Source: Plasmodium relictum (taxonomy: Eukaryota > Apicomplexa > Aconoidasida > Haemosporida > Plasmodiidae). Taken from it: DNA of 64,000 nucleotides. Position 1 is the stretch's first letter, and every line of letters begins with the position of its first letter. The DNA lies in the NCBI RefSeq assembly GCF_900005765.1, contig NC_041685.1, forward strand, positions 434,001 to 498,000, read 5' to 3'. Below the pieces are notes generated by a model that saw only the letters and a list, made by a program, of their open reading frames with translations, searched no databases and was not told where the DNA came from. Below are positions 33,073 through 45,400 of this stretch, in pieces. The translations under genes were made by a program, and so were the position numbers.

Positions 33073-34642
33073 TACAATTTTTAGTAAAAAAAATATAATC
33101 AACTTTACAAATGTAAAATATGATATAAGAAATATGTTGTAATCTTTTAAAATACAAAAATAAAATACATAAAAAGTATCATATAATAAATGTTTAAAAT
33201 ATCTGTACATATAAATAAGTTTATATTTCAATTAGAGATTTTACATACATGAAACTAATTTTTTTTAAAATAAAAATTTATGTATTCATAAAAATGTGTC
33301 CAAGATATATTAAGAAATATTGTATTTTAAATATAAAATCTAAATTTTAAAAATATGATCTTAGAAATATAAACTCTGTTATTTTAATATTATTTTTAAA
33401 TTTGCTTTTTTTTTTTTTTTTTTTATGTTAAATTGTGGAAACTTTAAACTTAAGTTCTATTACTATATAGATTAAGTTTTTTTTTTTCATTGAATATATT
33501 AAAAAAAGGCTCAGTTACAAATAAAAAAAATAAATAAATAAATGCAGTGTACACACACATAAAAATTTATTGTCACCTTAAATTGTATATATTTTACCTA
33601 ATTTTTTTTTATGTATTTTAATTTTTTTAAAATTTACTGAAGGGAGAAACAAAATGCCTGAAATTTTTAATAATTTTTCATAGATTTGATAGATATTAAA
33701 TTTTTATTAAAAAGAAAATCACATTTTTGTAAATGTAATTCCAGCTTCTGCTTAAAAAGAATAGATCATTTCAAATTTTTATCTCTTATTTTTGTAATTT
33801 AAAATTCATTTTTCAAAAAATATATAGTATATAGAGAAAAAAAAAATTAAAAAAAAAGTTTACAGCAGAAGTCAAAAAAAAAAAAAGCAAAAAAAATTAA
33901 AAGTGATACAACTAAAGAGATAAAAAGAATGAGAAAAAACTAGCTTTTCACTTTAGTAATAACAATAAATAAAAATGACATTGCATGTGCACCACTATAG
34001 TCCATGAAAAAGATGTGTAAGAGAAAAGATCAATATCTGTATTAAATTTATATTATATAAAAAGTTTATTTACCTATATGTACTGTTCATATTATTTAAA
34101 ATTAAGTAGTTTCTAGCTATATTTTAAGCATTTATGTAAATGTAATGTGTATTTTTTATTTTTTTTTTTTAAATTAATGGTTAATATAAAAACCGTTAAT
34201 CTACATTTAAAAAATCACACTGGCGAATTTCTTATAGTACGCACATCATACAACAAAAAAAAAAAAAAATAAAATAAAATAAAAAAATAAATTTTAAATT
34301 ACATTTGATATTAATTTTTCCCAATATACATAAAAAAATATTTTAAATTTTCTTTATTTTTGTTTTTTTAATTTGAAAAGCTTTAATAGTTACAATTTAT
34401 CTCTTGTCATTTATTTTCCTTAACCTTTTACAATCTCTTTTAAAGTATCATTTTTTTTTTTAATTTTTTTTGAAAATTATTACTATTTTTATTATTATTA
34501 ATATTTTTATACAAAAAAGGAAAAGAAAAAAAAAATATATTACTAGTTTCATTTTATTTCTAGTATAAAAGATTAATAATTTATATTATTCACATTTTAA
34601 CGCATGTATTTTTAATGTTGTATCATTTTTTTTTAATCAGAA
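33073..34642. other. Intergenic upstream of the MGC acyl-anchor gene
   Basis: About 1.6 kb. It contains TTGCATGTGCACCAC at 33981-33995, an unusually G/C-rich island with the ApiAP2-type core GTGCAC at 33987-33992. A T-rich tract ending in CAG at 34640 lies two bases before the next ATG and may be the acceptor of a 5' UTR intron. No other gene is seen. Confidence 0.55.
33987..33992. promoter_or_regulatory. Candidate ApiAP2 site GTGCAC
   Basis: The palindrome GTGCAC, with the longer context GCATGTGCACC, lies about 650 bases upstream of the 69-aa acyl-anchor gene. GTGCAC is the known core bound by AP2-I-type regulators of invasion genes in P. falciparum. Binding here is inferred. Confidence 0.4.
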
Positions 34643-35169
34643 ATGGGATGCACGCAGTCAAAAGCAAATGAACCTAAAGTTCGTGAATTAACTAATGTAG
34701 AAAGAAAAAATGAAGAAAATAAAGCAGAAGAGAAAAAAAACGAAACCACCCAATCTTCTATAGGTTCTTAATAAAAATGAAAAAGAAAAAGAATTTTCTA
34801 TATGTTCATGAAAAAAAAAAAATATAAAATTTGATATCATTATTTTTGTTATAAAAAATAGTAAAAAAATAATATTTTCTAAATAAAACATATATACATA
34901 TATTCATATGTCTAGAATGAAATTTATCCATATCTTAAAATGAAAAAAAAAATAAAGCTTTATATTATATTATATTACATTATATTATATTATATTATAT
35001 TATATTATATATTTTTTCTTTTTAATCTATTAACAAATAATATGCATGAAGTTCCTTCATTTTGCGTTTTTATTTCACAGTTGCTCGTAAGGAATTAGAT
35101 GTAAAGCCACCACCCGTTAAAGCTATACCTAAAATAGTTCCAAAAGCTATTCCAAAAAAAGGAGCTTAA
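34643..35169 (+). CDS. Small dually acylatable protein (MGCTQSK N-terminus), 69 aa
   Basis: Two exons, 34643-34763 and 35081-35169, phase 1, total 210 nt. The donor is the unusual GTTCTT and the acceptor TTTCACAG. The protein starts MGCTQSKANEPKVRELTN. Gly2 with Ser6 and Lys7 fits an N-myristoylation site, and Cys3 next to it is a typical palmitoylation site, so stable attachment to the plasma membrane or inner membrane complex is likely. The middle is a Lys/Glu/Asn helix, and the second exon encodes a basic Pro/Lys/Val segment (DVKPPPVKAIPKIVPKAIPKKGA) with a PK repeat. There is no catalytic domain, so a small membrane-bound adaptor is the best description. Keeping the intron would end the protein at once (SSIGS-stop), giving a 42-aa acylated form. 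I do not recognise a named family. Confidence 0.72.
34960..35011. repeat. TTATA pentanucleotide tandem repeat in an intron
   Basis: About ten copies of a TTATA/ATATT 5-bp unit with one interruption (TTACA), inside the intron of the acyl-anchor gene. Confidence 0.85.
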
Positions 35170-35760
35170 ATTATAAAAGATAAAAATTAATAATATTTAT
35201 AATTTGTAAAAATTGTGTTTTTTATGTTTTTTATAACAATTAAAAATTCTTACTTTCATAATTTCTAAGAGTAATTTAATAAAATAAACTTTAAAATGAC
35301 ATATATTAATAATAACTATATTTGAAAAGGGGATCCTTAGTGTAATTTTTAAGTTTAAAATTAAGGAATTAATTACCCAACTTTATTTTAAACATTGCTT
35401 TCATTATTATTAGTTATTATTTTGTTCCTTTTAATATAATTTTATTATAAATTGATATTTTTTTGTTATATTTTTTTTTTTTTTTTTTTTGTGTTTTATG
35501 ATATATTTTTTTTATTTTAACATGTACACTTATTTTATTACATTTTAAGCCTATTTATTTTTCACATAATTAAAAAATTAACATTTTATAATCTAATTTA
35601 ATATGTGAATAAAGAATAAAAGTTTTAAACAAGTTATTTTTATATAAAGGATTCCATATAGTTAAGAAAAAAAAGAAAAAAAAATTAAAATTAGTTATAA
35701 ATTATTAAAAAGATGAAAATAGTAAGCTATGAATTAAAATATATTGGTTTTCTAAGACTT
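35170..35760. other. Intergenic, convergent 3' ends
   Basis: A/T-rich spacer between the acyl-anchor gene (+) and ArgRS (-), with a long poly(T) near 35470-35490. No feature seen. Confidence 0.6.
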
Positions 35761-38482
35761 CTAATAAAAATTTATTAAGCGAAGATTTATAATATTAAAT
35801 ATTTTGGATACTATAAATAAATATGATTTCATAATAATTAATTCAAGAATTCTATTTAAAATATAAGTTTCCATTTTTTCTGATTCTTTTTCCTTTGGAA
35901 AATATTTGTTTTCATCATCGTTATAAGAATGTTCAAAATTTTTAATATATTTTAAAAAAAAGTCAGACTTTTTGATTTTATCCAAATTTCTCAAGACTTC
36001 CCTTTTTTTTTCTAAATTATTTTTGTTATTATTATCGTCTAAATTAATTATACTTTCTCCTTTTTCGTAATTTAATATTTCTATAAATTTATCAAAATTT
36101 TTTTCTCCTAATACAGAGTTTATATTTTTTATGAAGCCTTTCTGAATTAAATTATAAATTTTTTGTGTCAAATTAAATAAATATGAGCATAATTTTTCAA
36201 TGTTATAGCTATGAACTACTTCTTCTATTATATAGTTAAATTTTATAATATCTAGTATTAATTTTTTTAAATTAATTTCTATATTAAATTTTTTTTTAAA
36301 TATAAATGAGTAATCATAATTTTTTAATTTTCCTAATGATAAAAGAATTTCATTATACTTTTCAATTATATAAATATACTCTGAATGAAATTCTTTAATA
36401 ATATTATTTATTAATTGGCGTTTACAATTCTTAACGCTAATATAAGAATAAATTATTGATGACCTAATTAACTCTTCATAATATTTTTGCATATAATATT
36501 TCTGAGAATTACACTTATATTTTGTACTAGCATTTTCATTAGTAGATTTATAAATCTTTAATATATCCTTAACAAAAATATTATTTGAAATATCTTTTGT
36601 TTGAATTTTTTTTTTTTTTTCATTCAAGACATAACCATAATTAAGGCATATACATTCATTATTGTTAGAAAGCAAGTTTATATATTTTCCTATAGAAAAA
36701 ACTTGCATGAAATGTTTTCTTTGATTTTCATCAACTACATAAATAATTTTATTCGCTTTTTCAAAATTCACTCTATAATATAAAGCAGATAAATCAATAG
36801 CGGCATACGTATAAGCAACATCATTTTTTAAAGTTAATATGGTAAATTTTTTCTTCAAAAAATCAATATCCTTTTTTTTAATGTACTCATTGATTTCATC
36901 ACTTATCTTAATAATATCATAATATTCATCATTACTACTTAAAATATTTTTGCTACTATTATTACTATTATTTTTGTTGCCTATTACTTTTTTTTTTAAA
37001 AGAACACAAAATTTATTTTTAAATTCAAAAAGGATATTTGCATCTTTCATTTTTTGTAAAATTTTCGGAACATATTTAACATAAAAACGTTCCCCCTTTT
37101 CTATTAATTTTTTTATGTTAAACTTCTTGAATATTTCTTTATTTTCCTATAGAAAATAGAATATGCATATAAATTTATGGATATTGCAAAAAAAAAAAAT
37201 TAATGCAATTAATAAAAATCTATAAAAATATATATACCTTTTTTGTATTACTACATATGATATTCCATATATTTATAATTTTTTTATCATTTTTGTACAT
37301 TAATTTTAAACTAATTTTGGTATATTTTTTAAATAAGTCGGATATAGAATAAATCTTTTTTGATAATTTATATATATATTCAATTTTATGTAAACTTATA
37401 TGAGAAAACTTTTCTGTATCAAAATATTTGTAATTATTATAAAACAGTTGTTCTCTTGTATCATTTACAATTCCTAACCAATGCTGAATAATTCCATCAT
37501 TTTCTATTTTTTTTGTTTTTTTTTTACCTACACTGTTATTAAATATATTTTCTTCTTTTTCTTCATTGTTACTAAGATTATACGAAAATGAAATATTAAT
37601 GTTTTCATCTGTTTCTTTAACTTTATCATTTGTTTCAAACATTTTCCCATTACCTTTTAATTCATTTAAGTTAGAATTAAATAAATCTAAATTTATATTA
37701 TTATAAAATAAAATTAAAAAAGTTATAATTAATGCTATGTTTACATTCCAATCTCCTATGTGGCTTCTTTTTTTAACAGAATAATTAAAAAATTTAAAAA
37801 CATTACTTAATGCATAACCAAGAAATAGTGATTTTAAATGTCCTAAATGCATATATTTTCCCATATTTACACCACAAAAGTCTAACAAAACTACATTTTT
37901 CTTTATTGGCTCTTTTTCTTTTTTCTTTTTTTTTTTTTCTGAATTATCTTTTGTTAAATGTAATTTATAGAAGGTAAAGAATTTTTCAAAAATATATTTA
38001 TCTCTTAATTTTATATTTAAAATTCCATTAGATGATAAATGGAGCATTTCTATTACATCCAGGCACTTTCTTTTTAAATATTCGATAACATCTTTTCTAA
38101 TGTCCTTTTTAATTTTAATATAATTTTCTAAAAATACTATTATACTAGTTTGGTATTCAAAATTGTCATAAATTTTATTTTCTTCTAAAAAGCAATATTT
38201 AGGTAAACTAAAGGTACTATCCTCTACTATTTTTTTTCCTATATTATTTATTTCCTTATTTAAAAAGGTGTAAATGTTATCATCTTTTAGGTTATACAAA
38301 TTTTGCTTTACCAATTTTTCACTACTTTTTTTTTGACTATTTTTAAATAATACATTTACGTTGTATATTCTTTTGTGAATCAAAAAAAAAAAATTATTGG
38401 CACTATTTTTAGTAATCTTCTTGAATTCAAACAATTTCAAATAAAAGCAGTAAACGATTATTATAAGAGCAACTCTAAGCAT
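35761..38482 (-). CDS. ArgRS: Arginyl-tRNA synthetase, organellar (probably apicoplast)
   Basis: Charges tRNA-Arg. Exons are 37238-38482 and 35761-37146 (donor GTATAT, acceptor CTATAG), phase 0, 876 aa. The class I signature appears as HLGH at 212-215 within VNMGKYMHLGHLKSLFLGYAL, followed by HIGDW at 241-245, a motif typical of ArgRS. The splice reconstructs KLIEKGERFYVKYVPKI, matching the family's GESFY helix. Exon 2 has the AYTYAAIDLSALYYR...KIIYVVDENQRKHFMQVFSIG block and the KMSKS-equivalent loop KKIQTK at 594-599. The C-terminal helical anticodon domain follows and looks short on conserved residues. The N-terminus MLRVALIIIVYCFYLKLFEFKK is an ER-type signal with a basic Asn-rich leader, favouring the apicoplast. 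Lys/Glu insertions lie at about 180-195 and 270-325. Divergent from the pseudouridine synthase gene. Confidence 0.9.
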
Positions 38483-38796
38483 TATCCATTATATTTATGT
38501 ATTTCATATTTTTTTACAATTATTTTATTTTACTTTTTTTATTCATCAAATATTGTTGTAATTTTTACTAAACAATTAATTCTGTTTATACCTAAAAAAA
38601 TTATAAATAAAAAAAATTATTCCTTAAAAAAAAAAAAAATTACATATTATTTTAATTTATCATAAGCTTTCCAATGAAAAAAAAAAAAGAAGAGAACATA
38701 TTCTGCAATATCATTTTAAAATATAGAAATATTAATAATATTATATTTACATATGTAATAGAACTTAAACATTTTAAATTTCTTTAATTTTTAATA

Positions 38797-38842
<46 letters not shown>

Positions 38843-39015
38843 TAATATATTTATTGTATATATTTTGTATTTTTTTATCTACTAAATATTTTATATTCAT
38901 TTTTTCTTTTTTTTTAGTATTCTGAGAAAATTTATATATTTTATTTAATTCATTTTTTCTCTTTTATATTATTGAAGTGAATAGTAATAGAAAAAAAAAA
39001 AATGAGAAAAATATA
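38483..39015. other. Divergent promoter, ArgRS / pseudouridine synthase
   Basis: About 530 bases. It contains an (AT)n run at about 38801-38839. The frame at 38375-38665 is a shadow of the ArgRS 5' end plus homopolymers. Confidence 0.65.
38801..38839. repeat. (AT)n microsatellite
   Basis: Perfect alternating A/T run in the shared promoter of ArgRS and the pseudouridine synthase. Confidence 0.9.
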
Positions 39016-41310
39016 ATGTTATATTTGATAATTTTAATATTATTAACAAATATAATAAAATCCTTTAAAGTTATGAAAATAACTGTACCTGATACAAGTG
39101 GTTTAAATGTTGTAGATAAGAACTTTCAGCCAAAATATTTTATAAAAAATAAATTACGTTTTGTGACACCCTATATTTATACATATAAATTATTTTCCAA
39201 AAAAAGATGGATAGGCAAAAAAATATCAGAAGTCTTAGCATCCGAGTTTTGTGCTTATGACATGAATTACTTTTTAGAATCAATAAAAAAAGGATATATA
39301 AAAGTAAATAATGAAAATATTTCAAGTGATTATATCATTAAAAATAATGATTTTATTGAGCATAAATTATTATTATTTGAAAAACCTGTTTTATGTAGTA
39401 AAATTATAATTTTATATGAAGATGAAAATTTTATTTGTGTATATAAGCCATCAAGTTTACCTACCCATCCTGTTGGTTTCTATCAGTATAATTCACTTCT
39501 AAGAATTATACAGAATTATATGGCTATGTCAAAAAATCAAATTTTAAATAATTCAAAAATTGATAAATTAGAAGATGTTATAAAAATAAATTTCAATTTT
39601 AAAAAAGCAAATTTTCAGTATAACCCTGAAACTCAAACAAAAAGTGAAAATTCCAATTCACAGAGTAGCAATTCTACAGAAAAATTCGAAGAAAAAAACA
39701 TGACTTTATGCAATCAACAAGAAAATGAAATTTATAAAGAAGATAATCATACTATTAATTTAGAAAATAAGATAAAAAAAAAAAAGCAAAACTGGTTAAA
39801 TGAAGAAAATAATATCAATGAATTAAACAAACCATTTTCTAAAGATTTAGATTCTAACAAAAATGCAAATGATCATTTGGATTATTTGAAATATATAAAA
39901 GATAAACAGACTAGTATTTTAAATGACTACTCATCTGAAAGTGAAATAAAAAATTTATTTAGTAATAATTTAAATAACAAAAAAGAGGAATTAAATTATG
40001 AAAAAGAAAGCACATTAGATGATGAAATGGATAAGAAAATATATAATAAAATTAATAAGAAATTAAATAAAAAAATTAAAAATGTAAATAACATTGAAAA
40101 GGTAGATAATAAAAATAACGAGAACTTATATATTTATACACTTCATAGATTAGATAAATTAACTTCAGGTATTGTTCTTTTTGGAAAAAATAAAGAATTT
40201 TCTACATCTTTTTCTGAAAATTTATCAAATAATAAAATTAAAAAAACATATATAGCAAGAGTTGATGGAGACTTTAGAAAACTAATTAGAAAACTTTTAG
40301 ATGAAAACAAGGTCATAAATAATATTTCAAGTATAAATTTAAATGATTTGATGGAGCAATATTGCAATAATTGCAAAAATGATAGCTCTTTAAAATATAA
40401 TGATGGTGATTCTTTTAAAAATGATATATTTTTGTATGAAAACAATTACAAAAAACAAGATTTTCAAAGAGAAGTAAATATAAATAAATTAATAGACTGT
40501 ATAAAAGAGAATAATAATGACTTAAAAGATTGTTTTGATGTAAGTAAATATGAAGAAGAAAGTTTTTTTGATGATATTAGTTTTCAAAACACATCTAATG
40601 ATGAAACTAATAAATTAGAAATGTATCATAAATATTTTGTCATAGATTTTGGATATATGTATTGTGAAAGTAAGAAATTATTAAAATATGTTTTTACAAA
40701 ATATACAAACTCCAATTATAAAGATTTTTGTGAATATTCTCTAAAACCAAGTATTACTAGATTTATGTTTTTATCATATAATTCTCAGATTAATGAATCA
40801 ATTATATTGTGTCAACCAATAACGGGAAGAACCCATCAAATAAGAGCTCATTTAAATAGTTTATCATTCCCTATATCTAATGATTCACATTACAATAGAA
40901 AATTTGAAGAAGAATATATTAAGAAATCCAATTATTTATATTTCGATGCTGATACTAACGATAATAAAACTTATGAAGAATATAATAGAGAACATGAAAT
41001 TAATAAAAATTTAACATTATCTGAAAAATATGAATATTTTCCTCTTATTCCATTTTTAAATAAGTCCTTTAATTGGCTTTACGACGAAAATATAAATTTA
41101 AATAGTGAATATAATGAAGAATATATAAATAAATATTTTTTTAAAAATATTAGTAACGTTACTTATCATAGCTCAGGAATATTTCTGCATTCTTTCAGAT
41201 ATACATGGGAGAACATGATTGATGTTTTTACTCTTCTACCTAAATGGTGTTATTTATTTTATATACCGAAGAATATTTTGACATTCCTGATATATGGAAA
41301 TTTATCATAG
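39016..41310 (+). CDS. RluA/RsuA-type RNA pseudouridine synthase with signal peptide
   Basis: Isomerises uridine to pseudouridine in rRNA or tRNA. The frame is open from a GTG at 38977, but the ATG at 39016 starts a clear signal (MLYLIILILLTNIIKSFKV), so the product is 764 aa. An S4-like RNA-binding domain is at about 55-115 (KKISEVLASEF, IKKGYIKVNNENISSDYIIKNND). Then comes YEDENFICVYKPSSLPTHPVG at about 136, and the catalytic motif LHRLDKLTSG with Asp380. ITGRTHQIRAHL (about 602-613) completes the active site, and GIFLHSFRY near the C-terminus is the family's late motif. About 210 residues of Asn/Lys/Glu insertion (165-370) and a second insertion (about 420-530) break the domain. The ER signal suggests apicoplast targeting, in keeping with the adjacent ArgRS. 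Substrate position is not readable. Confidence 0.92.
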   Translation: MLYLIILILLTNIIKSFKVMKITVPDTSGLNVVDKNFQPKYFIKNKLRFVTPYIYTYKLFSKKRWIGKKISEVLASEFCAYDMNYFLESIKKGYIKVNNENISSDYIIKNNDFIEHKLLLFEKPVLCSKIIILYEDENFICVYKPSSLPTHPVGFYQYNSLLRIIQNYMAMSKNQILNNSKIDKLEDVIKINFNFKKANFQYNPETQTKSENSNSQSSNSTEKFEEKNMTLCNQQENEIYKEDNHTINLENKIKKKKQNWLNEENNINELNKPFSKDLDSNKNANDHLDYLKYIKDKQTSILNDYSSESEIKNLFSNNLNNKKEELNYEKESTLDDEMDKKIYNKINKKLNKKIKNVNNIEKVDNKNNENLYIYTLHRLDKLTSGIVLFGKNKEFSTSFSENLSNNKIKKTYIARVDGDFRKLIRKLLDENKVINNISSINLNDLMEQYCNNCKNDSSLKYNDGDSFKNDIFLYENNYKKQDFQREVNINKLIDCIKENNNDLKDCFDVSKYEEESFFDDISFQNTSNDETNKLEMYHKYFVIDFGYMYCESKKLLKYVFTKYTNSNYKDFCEYSLKPSITRFMFLSYNSQINESIILCQPITGRTHQIRAHLNSLSFPISNDSHYNRKFEEEYIKKSNYLYFDADTNDNKTYEEYNREHEINKNLTLSEKYEYFPLIPFLNKSFNWLYDENINLNSEYNEEYINKYFFKNISNVTYHSSGIFLHSFRYTWENMIDVFTLLPKWCYLFYIPKNILTFLIYGNLS

Positions 41311-42426
41311 AATTATTTCTTAATATTAATCGATTAAATAAATTGAAAATCGAAATATAAAATAAAACAATTATATATATAATTAATTTTTTTTTTTAAA
41401 TATGGCTTCTAAAAAGTAACACAATACCAATTTTCTTATTTTACTTTTTATTTTTATGAAAAGATATTAAAATTTTTAAACAACCTTTTTGGTAAGTCTA
41501 TTACTTTAAAATTATGAAAATGTTGTCATTTTATTTTATTTTATTTCACTTTTTTTTTTTTTTATTTCTTACTCTTATTTGATATATATTAAATTTTCTG
41601 TTAAACATATATATATATATATATATATTTAATTATTCTTTTATTTCCAAAAATAAAATTAATAGCCAAGAACATATTTTTTATTATATACACTAATTTT
41701 TTTTTTTTTAAATACATAACAATATTCTTTTATTGATTGAAACAAAGATATCATTTAATCTATATATCTTTTTTTTTTCATAATATGCATATATTTTAAG
41801 ATTTTTAATTATAAAATAAATAGTTTCATTATTACTGAAGACAAAAAAAAAAAAAAATACAATTTTGAATTAAATTTAATTTAAAAAATTATTGTATATG
41901 TTTTCATTTGGTAGAGAAGAAATAAAAAAAAAGTAATTTTAAATAAAATAGTACCTTTTAAAACAAATAAAAAGTTTAATAATATAAAACAAAATAATAC
42001 AAAATATAAAATAAAAATTAAAAGTATAAAATATTACTTATAAGCACTATCTTCTAATTAATATGATGACAACTAATAATATATATTATTTGTACAAAAA
42101 AAAAATAGAATAATGAAATAAGTAAAAAAAATAGATATGTAAAGTAACTAAAGAAACAAATAAAATAATTAATTTGACAAGTAGAAATTAAATAGATAAA
42201 TGAAATCATTAAATTGATATATAAAATAATTAAATAAAAAATAACATTAAGAAAATGAAAAATATAATTGATAAAAATAATGTGTGATTAAACATATGCT
42301 ATATTTGAAAATTTTTAGGCTTTATATTTAATTTTTTTTTATATTGTTTTTATTATTATTTTATTTTTATGTGAATCATTAAATACGTTGTATGTAATTT
42401 TTATACCATTTCTTTTTGTTAAAGCT
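41311..42426. other. Intergenic, convergent 3' ends
   Basis: About 1.1 kb of A/T-rich DNA between the pseudouridine synthase (+) and the coiled-coil gene (-). Short (AT)n near 41600. No gene seen. Confidence 0.6.
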
Positions 42427-45400
42427 TCAATTTTCATATTGCTCCAGACGTATTTTATATTTACAATTTTTATGAAATTTTGATAAATGCTTTGGTTCTC
42501 TTACATTATTACTTGATTCTTCAAAAGAATGCCCTTTTTTTATATTTGCGTTAAATAAAAATAAGGAACTTTCATCTGAAAAACTTGCGAACCTCTTATT
42601 ATTTTTTAATTGTCCTTTTCTATTTTTAGATAAAAAGTGAGCAATATTTGCACTAGTGTCATTACTTTTAATTTTATTATTATATGTTTTATGATAAATT
42701 AAATTATCATTTTTTTTTTTTTTTTCTTCATCTTTAAAAATGGAATCTTCTTTGCCTCTTTTTTCTGTAATAGTTAAATCAGAATTTTGCAATTTTAAGT
42801 GTCTTATTGTTTTTATTAAGTTTCTATTTTTTTTAATTAAGTATGAAATTTCCTCATTCATATTGTCTATTTTCTTTTTCTTTTTTTTAAGTTTTTTTTT
42901 TGACATACTCAATAATTTTTTATTTTTTAAATATTTTTGTTCCACTTCTATTATTTGTTTACTAATTAAATTTTCTTTAATTGTTTTATTTTCTAATTCT
43001 TTTGTAAGTAATTCAAGTAATTGTGCCAAATTTTTAATATCACCATCTGTTTTATTAACTTTTTCTAAAACAATTTTTCGAAATTTATCAAATGAATCAT
43101 CCTGTTTTAAATGAGTTAATTCTTCATTCATTTTTTCAATTTTATTTAAATGCATACCAATCTCTTCACATAATTTATCCTTTTCTTTTTTCCCCTCTTC
43201 AATAGTTTTCTTGAATCGTTCACATTCGTCATTTAATATCTTTAATTTAGTTTCATTTGCATCATCTAAATTTGTTTGTTCAATTTTACTTTTATCTAAA
43301 ATATCTTTATGCTCTTTTATTATATTATTCAGACTTTCATTTAGTTCTTTTTCCTTAATTAGTCTCTCTTGAGTTAAATCTAGTTCACTTTGAAGTTCAA
43401 TGATAGTTTTCTTTAATTCATTTTTTTTCTTTAAGTAATTTTTTTCATTTTTATAGAATTCTTTTTCTCTTTCTAAAAAAATTTTCTTTTCTTCCTTAAA
43501 GAACTCAGAAATAGGTAATGTGCTATTTTTTATATCATTTTGTAGCTTTTCTAATTCTTTTTTATAAAAATTTCTATCTCTTTCTAATTCATTTTGCCTT
43601 TCAAGCAATTGGAGATATAGCCCTCTTAATCTATTCGTTTCTACGAATTCAACACTATAAGATTCTTCTTCATTTATATGCAACTTTTTGTATTTTATAT
43701 CATCTATAATTCTAGTTATCTCATATTTTCTTCTAAAATTTTCCTCTTTTAAATTTTTTATTTTATCTTCTAAAACATTCATATCTTTTTCTTCTTTATG
43801 GGAACTTTCATTTCCATTATAATCTCTGTATTTATTTTTTATATCGGAGGAATTATTATTATTATTATTATTATAAAAATGAAGATTTTTAATCAGTTCA
43901 TCATTTGAAATATACAAATTTTTTACTTCATGTATTTTTTTACCACTTTCTACAAATGTAAAATGTAATATTTTCTTATTTTTATCTTCTGCGCTGATGA
44001 GTCTATCAGATTCATTAGAATCAGAATCATTATATATTATTTCAAAATCATATATATTTTTTGATAATTTCTCTTCTCTATCAACTGAAAAAACTCCTTT
44101 ACCATTTTTATTAATTTTAAATATATATTTTTTTCTTCCATATGAATTATTAGAATTGGATCTAGATTTTTTATATTTGAAATTGGAAGAAGAAGAAAAA
44201 GAACTAGAAGAATTTGAAGGATATTTTCTTTCTTTTTCACCTTTCTTTTCATTATCTCTTTTATTATGAACATTTCTACTATATCCATTTATAGATGATG
44301 AAAGATAATTAATTGGTGCCTTTGAATTATTATTTAAGTTGCTACTTTGACTATTGGTCATGTATGTTTTCAAAAAATTATTTGATCTTGTTATAATATT
44401 ACTATTTAGTGAAGAACTATTATTTATTTGTTTATTTTTCATAGCAAGGGATATATTACCTTTATTTAATTCTTTATTTTCTAAAAATGAGACTTTTAGT
44501 TTTGTTTCTGTATTGCTAAAACTCTTTTTTGTTAGATTGAACTTATTTAATAATTTATCAAAGTCATTTTTTTTTGATTTATAGTTTAAAAAAATTTTAT
44601 TGTTTGATTTATGCTGAAATTGATGATTTGAATAAGATGAATTTCTTTTTTCTAATATTTTTGTATTTTCATTTTGTATACTATTATTAAAATAAGCAAG
44701 GCTTTTTTTTTCTTCTTTATTCTCTAATAACATGTTCTTTACTTCATTAGCAAAATCTTCTTTCTTTAAGTTTTTTGATTTATTTGTTTGTTCATTATCA
44801 CTTGCTTTTTCACTATTTGAACATGTACGTGATGATGCTGGAGGTGCAGTTGAAGACTCATCCATTTGTGAGAAGGTTTCATCATTTCGATTTAGATAAT
44901 TTAAAATTTGTTTTCCTATGTTATTTATTCTTTTTTCATTTTTTATTTTATTTATCTCTGATTTACTTTTTTTTTTGTTGGCTATTTTGTTACAGTGTTC
45001 CCCATTAATCTCACTTATATCTTTTATTTTTAATATTAGATCAGATAATATGTTTTGCGAATTTTCATAATTTAAATTTTTTATATCATTTGATTTAATT
45101 AAACGCAAAATATCTTTTAATATATTTCTTTTTTGATACATATCTTTTAGATTTTTTACATTTTCTTCTTCACTAATATTTGTTTTATTTATATTTTCCA
45201 TTAATTTTTTTATGTATTGATCACCTTCTAAGTTTTGTGTTGTTGAACTTTCAATGTAATCTTTTCTTTTATCTAATAAAAATTTTATATACTTTGAAAA
45301 AAACTCATTTAATTCTTCATATTTTCTTTTTTTTCTTTTATGATAATTTCTTTTTACAATATCACATATTCTTTTATTTTTAGTTATCTTCTGTTTATTT

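Noticed and set aside
38977-39015. GTG start of the pseudouridine synthase
   Set aside because: Eukaryotic nuclear gene; the ATG at 39016 directly precedes a good signal peptide.
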